64,000 bases of DNA from positions 3,348,001 through 3,412,000 of the forward strand of contig NZ_CP017186.1 in the NCBI RefSeq assembly GCF_001729745.1, read 5' to 3'. The notes under the pieces are model-generated. The model was not told the origin of the DNA, made no database searches, and saw only the letters and a program-made list of their open reading frames with translations. Position 1 is the stretch's first letter, and every line of letters starts with the position of its first letter. Both the position numbers and the translations under genes were made by a program. This document shows, in pieces, positions 1-7,056 of this stretch. This DNA is from Enterobacter hormaechei subsp. hoffmannii. GTDB taxonomy: Bacteria > Pseudomonadota > Gammaproteobacteria > Enterobacterales > Enterobacteriaceae.

Positions 1-432
1 CTGGTCATGGATGCCACCGGCAACCTGATTGATGAGATTTATCAGGATGACCCGGAGCTGGTTGTCATCACCGGTCGCAAGCTGATGGCGGATAAATACT
101 TCCCTATCGTCAATAAAGACCAGGAAAACAGTGAGTCGCTGGCCGCTGACATCATCATCAGCCAGAAGCGAATCGGCAACCTGCCTGCCGTGCGCGTGCC
201 TTACTTCCCGGCGAATGCCCTGATGGTGACGCGTCTCGATAACCTGTCTATCTACTTCATGGATGACGCGCATCGCCGCAGCATCATCGAAAACCCGAAG
301 AAAGACCGCATCGAGAACTACGAGTCAATGAATACCGACTACGTGGTCGAGGCATACGCTGCCGGTTGCCTGATTGAAAATATCAAGCTCGGTGACTTTA
401 CCGCACCTGCTGTACCGGAAAGCGGAGAGTAA
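1..432 (+). CDS. N: P2 gpN-like major capsid protein, 3' part
   Basis: The reading frame is open through base 1, so the start lies left of the window and only about 143 C-terminal residues are seen. The end of the protein, with stretches such as NLSIYFMDDAHRRSI and the tail VPESGE, is typical of the P2 major capsid precursor gpN, the HK97-fold shell protein that is processed during head maturation. It is followed after 3 nt by the small terminase gene, as in P2. Identity rests on this C-terminal part and on synteny. Confidence 0.9.
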   Translation: MVMDATGNLIDEIYQDDPELVVITGRKLMADKYFPIVNKDQENSESLAADIIISQKRIGNLPAVRVPYFPANALMVTRLDNLSIYFMDDAHRRSIIENPKKDRIENYESMNTDYVVEAYAAGCLIENIKLGDFTAPAVPESGE

Positions 433-435
433 GCC

Positions 436-1191
436 ATGACGAGTCCCGCAGCGCGTCACATGATGCGGGTCTCGGCCTCTGAAACAGCGCGGCGGGCTGC
501 TGTCCCGCTGCGCAATGCAACTGCCTATGAGCAGATGCTCGTTAAGCTGGCCGCAGACAACCGCACGCTAAAACAAATCCGATCCAATGAGCGCAAGGCA
601 GATAAAAAGCGTGAGCTGCTGCCGTTCTATCTGCCATGGGTGGCTGGCGTCCTCGCAAACGGCAAGGGCGCTCAGGATGACATCGTCATGACGGTCATGC
701 TGTGGCGTCTCGATGCTGACGATATCGCCGGGGCGCTGGAAATTGCCCGTTACGCCATGACCTATGGCCTGACCATGCCGACCGGTCGACGTCCGACGCC
801 TTACCTGCTGGCCGAAGAGGTGGCACTGGCCGCGCAGCGCCTGCTCGCTGCAAAACAGCCGGTCGAACTGGCGAACCTGCTCGACACCATTGCGCTGACT
901 GAACGCGCTGACATGCCCGATATCGTGCGCGCGAAGCTGCACAAAATCACCGGCTATGTCCTGCGTGATGCGAATCAACTGCCCGAGGCGCTGGCGCACC
1001 TGCAACGTGCGATCCAGTTAGAACGCACAATCGGTGTGAAAAAGGATATCGAGCAGTTAGAGCGCCAGCTCAGGCCAAAACCCGAACCGGCACCGAAAAC
1101 CAAAACGACTAAACCGCGCACGCGCAAACCTGCCGCCAAACCGGCGGCACGTCGCGGGCGTCCACCAAAGGCGGCAAAAGCCGCAGGTTAA
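436..1191 (+). CDS. M: P2 gpM-like terminase small subunit
   Basis: The 251-residue product is close to P2 gpM in length. gpM is the endonuclease-bearing small terminase subunit, which with gpP cuts and packages DNA at cos. The C-terminus is a basic, Lys/Ala/Pro-rich tail (about residues 205-251, with repeats like KPAAKPAARRGRPPK), which may bind DNA. The start follows the capsid stop by 3 nt and has a GGAGAG ribosome-binding site. The next gene, L, completes the usual N-M-L head block. Confidence 0.9.
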   Translation: MTSPAARHMMRVSASETARRAAVPLRNATAYEQMLVKLAADNRTLKQIRSNERKADKKRELLPFYLPWVAGVLANGKGAQDDIVMTVMLWRLDADDIAGALEIARYAMTYGLTMPTGRRPTPYLLAEEVALAAQRLLAAKQPVELANLLDTIALTERADMPDIVRAKLHKITGYVLRDANQLPEALAHLQRAIQLERTIGVKKDIEQLERQLRPKPEPAPKTKTTKPRTRKPAAKPAARRGRPPKAAKAAG

Positions 1192-1290
1192 CCGAGCGCT
1201 CCCCGAGCCGGGCGGCACGCCGGTCAAAGCGGGTATCAATTGCCCTGACTGCGACCGGCGTCCACCGCCCACCTATTACCCGAGGTTGTC

Positions 1291-1797
1291 ATGACGACGC
1301 TGATTATTGAGCAAAACAAAGAGCCGCAGGATGTGCCGGGCGTGGTGATACCGCCGCCGGGCGTGAGCGAGCCGGTAATCAAAAACACCCCGTTTTTTCC
1401 TGATGTTGATCCGAAGCGCGTGCGTGAGGAAATGCGGTTAGAGCAGACCGTTTCCCCTGTGCGCCTGCGCCGGGCAATTAAGACCGCCATCGCGGAGACG
1501 AACGCGGAGCTTGGCGAATGGCGCGAGCGTCAGCTCGATGCCGGTTACGCCACGCTGGCGGATGTCCCGACCGACAGGCTCGACGGCGAAAGTGTGCGTG
1601 TTTTCCACTACTTCAACGCCGTGTGTGCCATGACGACCGCCACGCTTTACGAGCGTTTTCGCGGCGTGGATGCGACCGCCAGAGGTGACAAAAAAGCCGA
1701 CAGCATCGACAGCACTATCGATGAAATGTGGCGGGATATGCGCTGGTCTGTGGCGCGCATCCAGGACAAAGCACGCTGCATTGTGGGGCAAATCTGA
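1291..1797 (+). CDS. L: P2 gpL-like head completion protein
   Basis: At 168 residues this matches P2 gpL, the head completion protein at the connector after DNA packaging. It lies between M and X as in P2. The stop codon overlaps the start of X (TGATG). There are no signal peptide or membrane segments, as expected for a structural protein. Assignment rests on length, position and overall resemblance to the gpL family. Confidence 0.9.
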   Translation: MTTLIIEQNKEPQDVPGVVIPPPGVSEPVIKNTPFFPDVDPKRVREEMRLEQTVSPVRLRRAIKTAIAETNAELGEWRERQLDAGYATLADVPTDRLDGESVRVFHYFNAVCAMTTATLYERFRGVDATARGDKKADSIDSTIDEMWRDMRWSVARIQDKARCIVGQI

Positions 1798-2000
1798 TGA
1801 AAGCGTATGCGCTACAGGGCGACACCCTCGACGCGATTTGTGTGCGGTACTACGGGCGCACCGAGGGCGTGGTCGAAACCGTCTTAGAAGCGAATCCCGG
1901 TCTGTCTGAGCTCGGCGTCATCCTGCCGCACGGCACGGCAATTGAACTGCCAGAGACCGACAGCGCGGCCAGAACCGAAACGGTGAATCTATGGGACTGA
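1797..2000 (+). CDS. X: P2 gpX-like tail protein with LysM-like fold
   Basis: The 67-residue product starts at the ATG overlapping the L stop. It has the compact LysM-like pattern of gpX: ALQGDTLDAICVRYYGRT, then LEANPGL, then a late aliphatic strand. gpX is a small essential tail protein. A longer in-frame start upstream (1728) would run 69 nt into L and is less likely than the translationally coupled ATG. A homologous 71-residue gene is present in the second prophage at 39776-39991. Confidence 0.9.
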   Translation: MKAYALQGDTLDAICVRYYGRTEGVVETVLEANPGLSELGVILPHGTAIELPETDSAARTETVNLWD

Positions 2001-2212
2001 GTATGGAGAAAATCACCACGTTTATCGCCTACTGGCTGGCCGTCGCGCTGGCATACCTCGGCGCAATATCGCCCGAAAAGATGGCGCTTTACGTGGGCGG
2101 CGGATGCGCCATTTTTACCGCGCTTACGAATTACTGGTTTAAGCGCAAAACGTACCTCTATCTGACGTCACTCGGACTCGACAAGGGGGCTATTCGTGAA
2201 ATCAATCGTTAA
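1991..2212 (+). CDS. Phage holin (small membrane protein)
   Basis: The 73-residue protein has two hydrophobic helices (about residues 9-27 and 33-51) joined by a short turn and a basic C-terminus (WFKRKTYLYL), the layout of a class II holin. It overlaps the end of X by 10 nt and the following endolysin start by 17 nt, so it opens the lysis cassette. The first ATG (1991) and a second one at 2003 are both possible starts; two starts a few codons apart are a common holin/antiholin device. It is shorter than P2 gpY, so it is probably a replacement of that module. Confidence 0.8.
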   Translation: MGLSMEKITTFIAYWLAVALAYLGAISPEKMALYVGGGCAIFTALTNYWFKRKTYLYLTSLGLDKGAIREINR

Positions 2213-2708
2213 ACGTTGCAGTGTGGCCGCAGTGCTGGCGCTGGCGGCGCTGATGCCTGACTTTCGTCTGCTTAACACCTCGCCCGAGGGGCTGGCGCTG
2301 ATTGCCGACCTCGAAGGTTGTCGCCTGACGCCTTACCAGTGCAGCGCGGGAGTGTGGACGTCAGGCATCGGCCACACTGCCGGTGTCGTCCCGAAAGGGG
2401 AAATCACAGAACGTCAGGCGGCGGCGAACCTCGTCGCGGATGTGATGAACGTCGAGAGGCGTCTCGCAGTCTGCGTGCCGGTAGAAATGCCGCAGCACAT
2501 TTACGACGCGCTGGTCAGCTTCTCATTCAACGTGGGAACCGGCGCGGCCTGCCGGTCGACGCTGGTCTCGTATATCAAGCGACACCAATGGTGGCAGGCG
2601 TGCGACCAGCTCACCCGCTGGGTTTATGTGAATGGCTCAATCAATAAAGGGCTGGAAAATCGCCGCGCGCGTGAGCGTGCTTATTGTCTGAAAGGAGTTT
2701 CTCAATGA
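2196..2708 (+). CDS. SAR endolysin, GH24 lysozyme family
   Basis: The 170-residue protein starts with a weakly hydrophobic N-terminal segment (about residues 9-21, rich in Ala/Leu) that looks like a signal-arrest-release anchor. The catalytic pattern Glu-8aa-Cys-5aa-Thr is visible in EGCRLTPYQC followed by SAGVWTSGIGHT, as in phage 21 R and P1 Lyz, where Cys stands at the usual Asp position. It degrades peptidoglycan after release from the inner membrane. It sits where P2 has gene K. Confidence 0.9.
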   Translation: MKSIVKRCSVAAVLALAALMPDFRLLNTSPEGLALIADLEGCRLTPYQCSAGVWTSGIGHTAGVVPKGEITERQAAANLVADVMNVERRLAVCVPVEMPQHIYDALVSFSFNVGTGAACRSTLVSYIKRHQWWQACDQLTRWVYVNGSINKGLENRRARERAYCLKGVSQ

Positions 2709-3136
2709 AAAAGTTTTTACGTTCACTGATTTTAGATGCCCTGCTGGCTGTATTCCTGCTGTGGGGGCTGGCTTCCCCGCAAAGTGCAGCACTTAATTTT
2801 GTTGCAGCGTGGGCGCTGTTTGGCTGTGTTGTCTGTATTGCGGCGAGTCTCGCCGGTGTGGCTGTTTTTGACCACTGGCTACGAAATGCGGGGAAAGGTA
2901 TTCCGGTAAAACCCGAGATTATGAAAATCTTCCGCGCTGTTTTCTGTAACAAGCCCTCAAAGGCGCGTCGCGCATGGTCTCTTATTATTTTTGTTGTAAC
3001 CATTGGGTGTCTGCTCGGTGCTGGCTGGATCTTTACCGGGCTGCTTTACCTGATTTGCGTCCTGACCTTTACGGGGGTGCGCACTTCATACCGTCAGCGC
3101 ATTGAGGAGGCGGGGCTGTGTCCAGATACATTGTGA
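2705..3136 (+). CDS. LysA-like membrane protein, possible antiholin
   Basis: The 143-residue protein has four strongly hydrophobic segments (about residues 9-25, 28-54, 96-111 and 112-130). It starts by an ATGA overlap with the endolysin stop, with a strong AAAGGAG site 7 nt upstream. P2 has lysA, a four-helix protein that tunes lysis timing, at this exact place between K and lysB. The role is inferred from position and topology only; residue-level similarity to P2 LysA was not judged. Confidence 0.65.
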   Translation: MKKFLRSLILDALLAVFLLWGLASPQSAALNFVAAWALFGCVVCIAASLAGVAVFDHWLRNAGKGIPVKPEIMKIFRAVFCNKPSKARRAWSLIIFVVTIGCLLGAGWIFTGLLYLICVLTFTGVRTSYRQRIEEAGLCPDTL

Positions 3137-3552
3137 TGTTGATTGCCGCAGGTCTGGCGCTGGCGGCTGTGCTCTGGTTAAGGCATGAGAACGGTAATCT
3201 ACGGCGCTCTTTTGACCGGGCAAATAAGGTCGCGACCGAACAGAAAAACGTGATCGGGATGCTGAAAAATCAGCTTTCCGTTTCGCAGGGAATCGCCAGG
3301 CGAAATGAAACCGCGCAGGTCAGTTTACGTGGTGAGCTGATTGCTGCCGGTGCGATGGCCGTGCGCCGGGAAGAAACCATTACGAGGCTGATGAATGAAA
3401 ATGAAACGTTACGCCGCTGGTACAGCGCTGAGCTGCCTGATGTTGTGCGCAGGATGCACACCCGCGCCGGTTGCGCCTCCGCCGGTCATTGTTTACAGCG
3501 CCTGCCCGAAAGTGAGCTATTGCCCGATGCCGGGAAGCGACCCGGCCACTAA
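3118..3552 (+). CDS. lysB: LysB-like inner-membrane spanin subunit
   Basis: The start is a GTG overlapping the end of the preceding gene. An N-terminal membrane helix (residues 4-20) is followed by a long Glu/Arg/Asn-rich helix likely to form a coiled coil, the layout of an i-spanin. Length (144 aa) is close to P2 LysB. The outer-membrane partner lysC begins inside this gene in another frame. Together they link and fuse the inner and outer membranes in the last lysis step. Confidence 0.85.
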   Translation: MSRYIVMLIAAGLALAAVLWLRHENGNLRRSFDRANKVATEQKNVIGMLKNQLSVSQGIARRNETAQVSLRGELIAAGAMAVRREETITRLMNENETLRRWYSAELPDVVRRMHTRAGCASAGHCLQRLPESELLPDAGKRPGH

Positions 3553-3685
3553 TGGCGACCTGAGTGCAGATATTCGCAGGCTTGAGCACGCGCTCGCCGC
3601 CTGCGCGTTACAGATTGAAACCGTCAAAGACTGTCAGGATAAACTCGATGAAGAAAGCAATCAGCCTGCGAAAAGCGCTAACTGA
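3395..3685 (+). CDS. lysC: LysC-like outer-membrane spanin lipoprotein, embedded in lysB
   Basis: The first 158 nt lie inside lysB in a different frame and the rest extends beyond it. The N-terminus is a lipoprotein signal ending in LMLCAGC, so the mature protein would start at a lipidated Cys20, followed by a Pro-rich stretch (TPAPVAPPP) typical of o-spanins. This is the usual overlapping spanin arrangement (P2 lysB/lysC, lambda Rz/Rz1). The 3' end runs into the start of R. Confidence 0.85.
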   Translation: MKMKRYAAGTALSCLMLCAGCTPAPVAPPPVIVYSACPKVSYCPMPGSDPATNGDLSADIRRLEHALAACALQIETVKDCQDKLDEESNQPAKSAN

Positions 3686-4115
3686 CGCCGTCCCGCAGCT
3701 TAAAACCAATCCCGAGATGATGCGCATTTTTGCCGACGAGGGGAATATCGATGCACGGCTCGCGGCCTCCCTGTCCCACGAGAAAATTTACACCCTGAAT
3801 GTCATCGTGTGTGATTTTGTGGGCGACCCTGATTCGATTTTCGTGCCGGTGGCCGCGTGGCTCAGGGAAAACCAGCCGGATATCTGCACGCTCGATGGGG
3901 GGCGTAAAAAGGGCTACCGTTTCGAGATGGATTTAAACGACGGGGATACGGTTGATATCAGCATCAGCCTCCAGCTCACCGAGCGCACCCTCATCAAAGA
4001 GGAAAACGGCGCACTGCATGTGAGTTATGCCCCGGAACCGCCACCGCCTGAACCCGTCACGCGTCCAAAAGAGCTCTATATCAACGGCGAACTGGTGAGC
4101 AAGTGGGATGAGTGA
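3648..4115 (+). CDS. R: P2 gpR-like tail completion protein
   Basis: The product is 155 residues, the length of P2 gpR, which works with gpS to finish the tail for joining to the head. The start chosen (MKKAISLRKAL) lies inside the end of lysC; an upstream in-frame ATG at 3564 would overlap lysC far more and would make the protein longer than the family. The C-terminal Pro-rich run and the 8-nt overlap with S fit the R-S pair. Confidence 0.88.
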   Translation: MKKAISLRKALTDAVPQLKTNPEMMRIFADEGNIDARLAASLSHEKIYTLNVIVCDFVGDPDSIFVPVAAWLRENQPDICTLDGGRKKGYRFEMDLNDGDTVDISISLQLTERTLIKEENGALHVSYAPEPPPPEPVTRPKELYINGELVSKWDE

Positions 4116-4557
4116 ATTTAAGCCCTTTGATAACCAGCTCGCCGGGCTGCTTGCTGCCCTGTCACCCGCAGGGCGTCGGAAGCTTGCCGGTGAGATTGCG
4201 AAGCAACTCAGGACGGCGCAACAGCAACGTATCAAACAGCAAAAAGCCCCGGATGGCTCACCGTATCAGGCGCGAAAGCGCCAGCCGCTGAGAGCCAAAA
4301 AAGGTCGAATTAAACGGGCAATGTTTCAGAAGCTCCGCACTAACCGGTACATGAAAGCCAGTGGCCGTGAAAACGGTGCTGTGGTGGAATTTACCGGAAA
4401 AGTGCAGCGTATCGCGCGTGTCCATCAGTACGGCCTCAAAGACCGGCCAAACGCACACGCTCAGGATGTGCAGTACGCAGAGCGCCAGCTACTCGGATTT
4501 AGCCAGGCGGATAAACAGCTCGTCGAAACGCTGACTATCAAACATCTTAGCCGCTGA
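4108..4557 (+). CDS. S: P2 gpS-like tail completion protein
   Basis: The 149-residue basic protein overlaps R by 8 nt. Length and position match P2 gpS (virion morphogenesis family), needed for correct tail length and head-tail joining. The middle is Lys/Arg rich (for example KRQPLRAKKGRIKRAM). It ends the first late block; a 68-nt gap with a putative late promoter precedes V. Confidence 0.88.
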   Translation: MSEFKPFDNQLAGLLAALSPAGRRKLAGEIAKQLRTAQQQRIKQQKAPDGSPYQARKRQPLRAKKGRIKRAMFQKLRTNRYMKASGRENGAVVEFTGKVQRIARVHQYGLKDRPNAHAQDVQYAERQLLGFSQADKQLVETLTIKHLSR

Positions 4558-4625
4558 TTGTTGTCCCATCCCTCATAAAACCCGCCTTAATTGCCGCTGG
4601 CCTTGCCCGGCGGCATCCTTCCCGT
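4558..4625 (+). promoter_or_regulatory. Putative Ogr-dependent late promoter region upstream of V
   Basis: This is the only real gap between S and V, where P2 has late promoter PV. It opens with TTGTTGTCCCATCCCTCA, which resembles TTGTGCTGTCACTCCC ahead of FI (10168-10183), the other expected late promoter. P2-type late promoters are activated by Ogr bound around -55 and have poor -35 boxes, so none is expected to be obvious. The call is inferred from synteny and this shared motif. Confidence 0.35.
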
Positions 4626-5261
4626 ATGAATAATTTAAATTCTCTACAGGAAATCGCACGCGCGATCCGCAACCTCATCCGCACCGGCATCGTGACCGAC
4701 GTCGACCTCGACGAGGGGCTGTGTCGTGTCCAGACCGGCGGCATGCAAACCACCTGGCTTAACTGGCTCACCTGTCGAGCCGGGCGCTCTCGCGTGTGGT
4801 GGGCTCCATCCGTTGGCGAGCAGGTGTTATTGCTGGCCATCGGCGGTGAGCTCGATACGGCCTTTGTGCTGCCGGGCATTTTCTCAGATGACAATCCCGC
4901 GCCATCAGCCTCACCCGATGCGCTTCACGTTACTTTCCCTGATGGCGCGGTCATTGAGTACGAACCCGAAAACAGTGCGCTCACCGTGTCAGGTATCAAA
5001 ACCGCCGACGTCACCGCGTCGGATTCCATTACGGCCACCGTGCCGGTGGTGCTGGTGAAGGCCTCGACCCGCATCACGCTCGATACGCCTGAGGTGGTGT
5101 GTACCAACAAACTGACGACCGGCACGCTCGAAGTGCAGAAAGGCGGAACGATGTCCGGGAATATCGAGCATACCGGCGGGTCACTGTCGTCAAACGGGAA
5201 AGTGCTGCACCTCCATAAACATCCGGGCGACAGTGGCGGGACAACGGGGGCACCGATATGA
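4626..5261 (+). CDS. V: P2 gpV-like baseplate spike protein
   Basis: The 211-residue product equals P2 gpV in length. gpV is the trimeric central spike that punctures the outer membrane. The N-terminal OB-fold part is followed by Thr/Val-rich repeats (about residues 100-180) fitting the triple beta-helix, and the C-terminus LHLHKHPGDSGG carries the HxH iron-binding apex motif of these spikes. The stop overlaps the W start by 4 nt. Confidence 0.93.
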   Translation: MNNLNSLQEIARAIRNLIRTGIVTDVDLDEGLCRVQTGGMQTTWLNWLTCRAGRSRVWWAPSVGEQVLLLAIGGELDTAFVLPGIFSDDNPAPSASPDALHVTFPDGAVIEYEPENSALTVSGIKTADVTASDSITATVPVVLVKASTRITLDTPEVVCTNKLTTGTLEVQKGGTMSGNIEHTGGSLSSNGKVLHLHKHPGDSGGTTGAPI

Positions 5262-5608
5262 CAGTGCTTTATCTGGGAATGAACAGCCAGACCGGCCTCA
5301 GTATCTCTGAGGTTGAGCATATCAGGCAAAGCGTGCGCGACATTCTCGTCACGCCGGTTGGCTCGCGCGTCATGCGCCGTGAATACGGCTCGCTTCTGTC
5401 GGCACTGATTGACCAGCCGCAGACACCGGCGCTGCGATTGCAGATTATGGCCGCGTGCTATTCCGCGATCCAGAAGTGGGAGCCGCGCGTCAGCCTGACA
5501 ACCATCACCTTTGAGCGGTCGGAGACCGACGGCGGGCTGTATGTCGATATTACCGGCACGCGCTCGGCTAACGGCCAGCCCTTTTCCCTCACTATTCCAC
5601 TGAGTTAA
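5258..5608 (+). CDS. W: P2 gpW-like baseplate wedge protein
   Basis: A 116-residue protein of the GPW/gp25 family, placed at the inner baseplate beside the spike. Conserved features are HIRQSVRDILVTPVGSR and the REYGS motif near residue 45. Start overlaps the V stop (ATGA). A paralogous gene in the second prophage (38265-38618) has the same DILSTPLGSRVL and RDYGS elements. Confidence 0.93.
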   Translation: MTVLYLGMNSQTGLSISEVEHIRQSVRDILVTPVGSRVMRREYGSLLSALIDQPQTPALRLQIMAACYSAIQKWEPRVSLTTITFERSETDGGLYVDITGTRSANGQPFSLTIPLS

Positions 5609-5613
5609 ACGCT

Positions 5614-6522
5614 ATGGCAATTGTTGACCTTAACCAGCTCGCCGCGCCTGATGTCGTGGAAGTGCTGGACTATGAGACCATCCTCGCGGAGCGCAAGGCG
5701 ACGCTCGTCTCGTTATACCCGGAGGAACAACAGGAGGCAGTGGCGCGCACGCTGACCCTCGAATCCGAGCCGATTGTTAAGCTGCTGGAAGAAAACGCCT
5801 ATCGGGAGGTTATCTGGCGACAGCGCGTCAACGAGGCCGCGCGTGCGGTCATGCTGGCGTATGCAGAAGATGCCGACCTTGATCAGATAGGCGGAAATTA
5901 TAACGTCGAGCGCCTCGTCATCACCCCGGCAGACGACACGACGTTTCCGCCCACGCCAGCCGTAATGGAATCGAATACAGACTACCGTCTGCGCATCCAA
6001 CAGGCTTTTGAGGGGCTGAGTACCGCAGGCTCAACCGGTGCATATCAGTTTCATGGCCGCAGCGCCGACGGGCGCGTGGCGGATATTTCCGTCATCAGTC
6101 CTGAGCCTGCGTGTGTGACCGTGTCCGTGCTGTCGCGTGAAAATAACGGCGTGGCCTCTGACGAGCTGCTCGCCAGCGTGCGCGATGCGCTGAACGACGA
6201 GGACGTCAGGCCGGTGGCCGACCGCGTGACCGTGCAGTCAGCGAAAATCGTCGACTACAAAATCACCGCATCGCTTTACCTTTACCCCGGCCCCGAAAGT
6301 GAGCCGGTGCTCAGTGCGGCAAAAGCAAAGTTACAGGCGTATATCACCGCGCAGCACCGGCTCGGGCGTGACATCCGTAAATCGGCCATCTATGCGGCGC
6401 TCCACGTCGAGGGCGTGCAGCGTGTCGAGCTGGCCGCGCCGGTGGCTGACATCGTTCTCGATGACACGCAGGCGTCATGGTGCAGCGAGTACAGCGTCAC
6501 CATAGGGGGTAATGATGAATGA
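5614..6522 (+). CDS. J: P2 gpJ-like baseplate wedge protein
   Basis: At 302 residues this has the length of P2 gpJ (Mu gp47/JayE family), which forms the outer baseplate wedge. Family features visible are the N-terminal DYETILAERKATL, the acidic AYAEDADLDQIGGNYNVERL and the ADGRVADISV segment. It lies between W and I with short spacing, as in P2. Confidence 0.93.
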   Translation: MAIVDLNQLAAPDVVEVLDYETILAERKATLVSLYPEEQQEAVARTLTLESEPIVKLLEENAYREVIWRQRVNEAARAVMLAYAEDADLDQIGGNYNVERLVITPADDTTFPPTPAVMESNTDYRLRIQQAFEGLSTAGSTGAYQFHGRSADGRVADISVISPEPACVTVSVLSRENNGVASDELLASVRDALNDEDVRPVADRVTVQSAKIVDYKITASLYLYPGPESEPVLSAAKAKLQAYITAQHRLGRDIRKSAIYAALHVEGVQRVELAAPVADIVLDDTQASWCSEYSVTIGGNDE

Positions 6523-7045
6523 CACACGACTGTTGCCGGTGGGCTCCTCGCCGCTTGAGGTGGCGGCGGCGCGCGCCTGCGCTGAAATCGAAAATACCCC
6601 CGTCCCCCTGCGCCGACTCTGGAGCCCGGACGACTGCCCGGCAAACCTCCTGCCGTGGCTGGCGTGGGCGTTTTCCGTAGACCGGTGGGATGAGAACTGG
6701 CCGGAGGCCACTAAACGGGATGTGATCCGCAATGCCTGGTATATCCACGCACACAAAGGAACGATTGGGGCAGTGCGGCGCGTCGTGGAGCCGCTCGGCT
6801 ACCTGATAAACGTGTCTGAGTGGTGGCAGACAAACGACCCGCCCGGCACGTTTCGCCTCGATATCGGTGTGCTGGAGACCGGCATCACCGAGGAAATGTA
6901 TTACGAAATGGAGCGGCTTATTGCCGATGCAAAGCCAGCCAGCCGCCATCTTATCGGCCTCAATATTATTCAGGACATTCCCGGCTATCTGTACACCGGC
7001 GCCCTGAGCTATGACGGCGACATCATCACGGTTTACCCCGGATAA
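6515..7045 (+). CDS. I: P2 gpI-like tail protein
   Basis: This gives 176 residues, as in P2 gpI, a baseplate protein needed to attach the tail fibre. Two adjacent ATGs (6512 and 6515) are possible; the second gives the P2 length. Features include LPWLAWAFSVDRWDENWPE and HAHKGTIGAVRRVVEPLG, both conserved in the family and repeated in the second prophage's gene at 36823-37374. It overlaps the end of J. Confidence 0.92.
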   Translation: MNDTRLLPVGSSPLEVAAARACAEIENTPVPLRRLWSPDDCPANLLPWLAWAFSVDRWDENWPEATKRDVIRNAWYIHAHKGTIGAVRRVVEPLGYLINVSEWWQTNDPPGTFRLDIGVLETGITEEMYYEMERLIADAKPASRHLIGLNIIQDIPGYLYTGALSYDGDIITVYPG

Positions 7046-7056
7046 GTGAGAGCACA

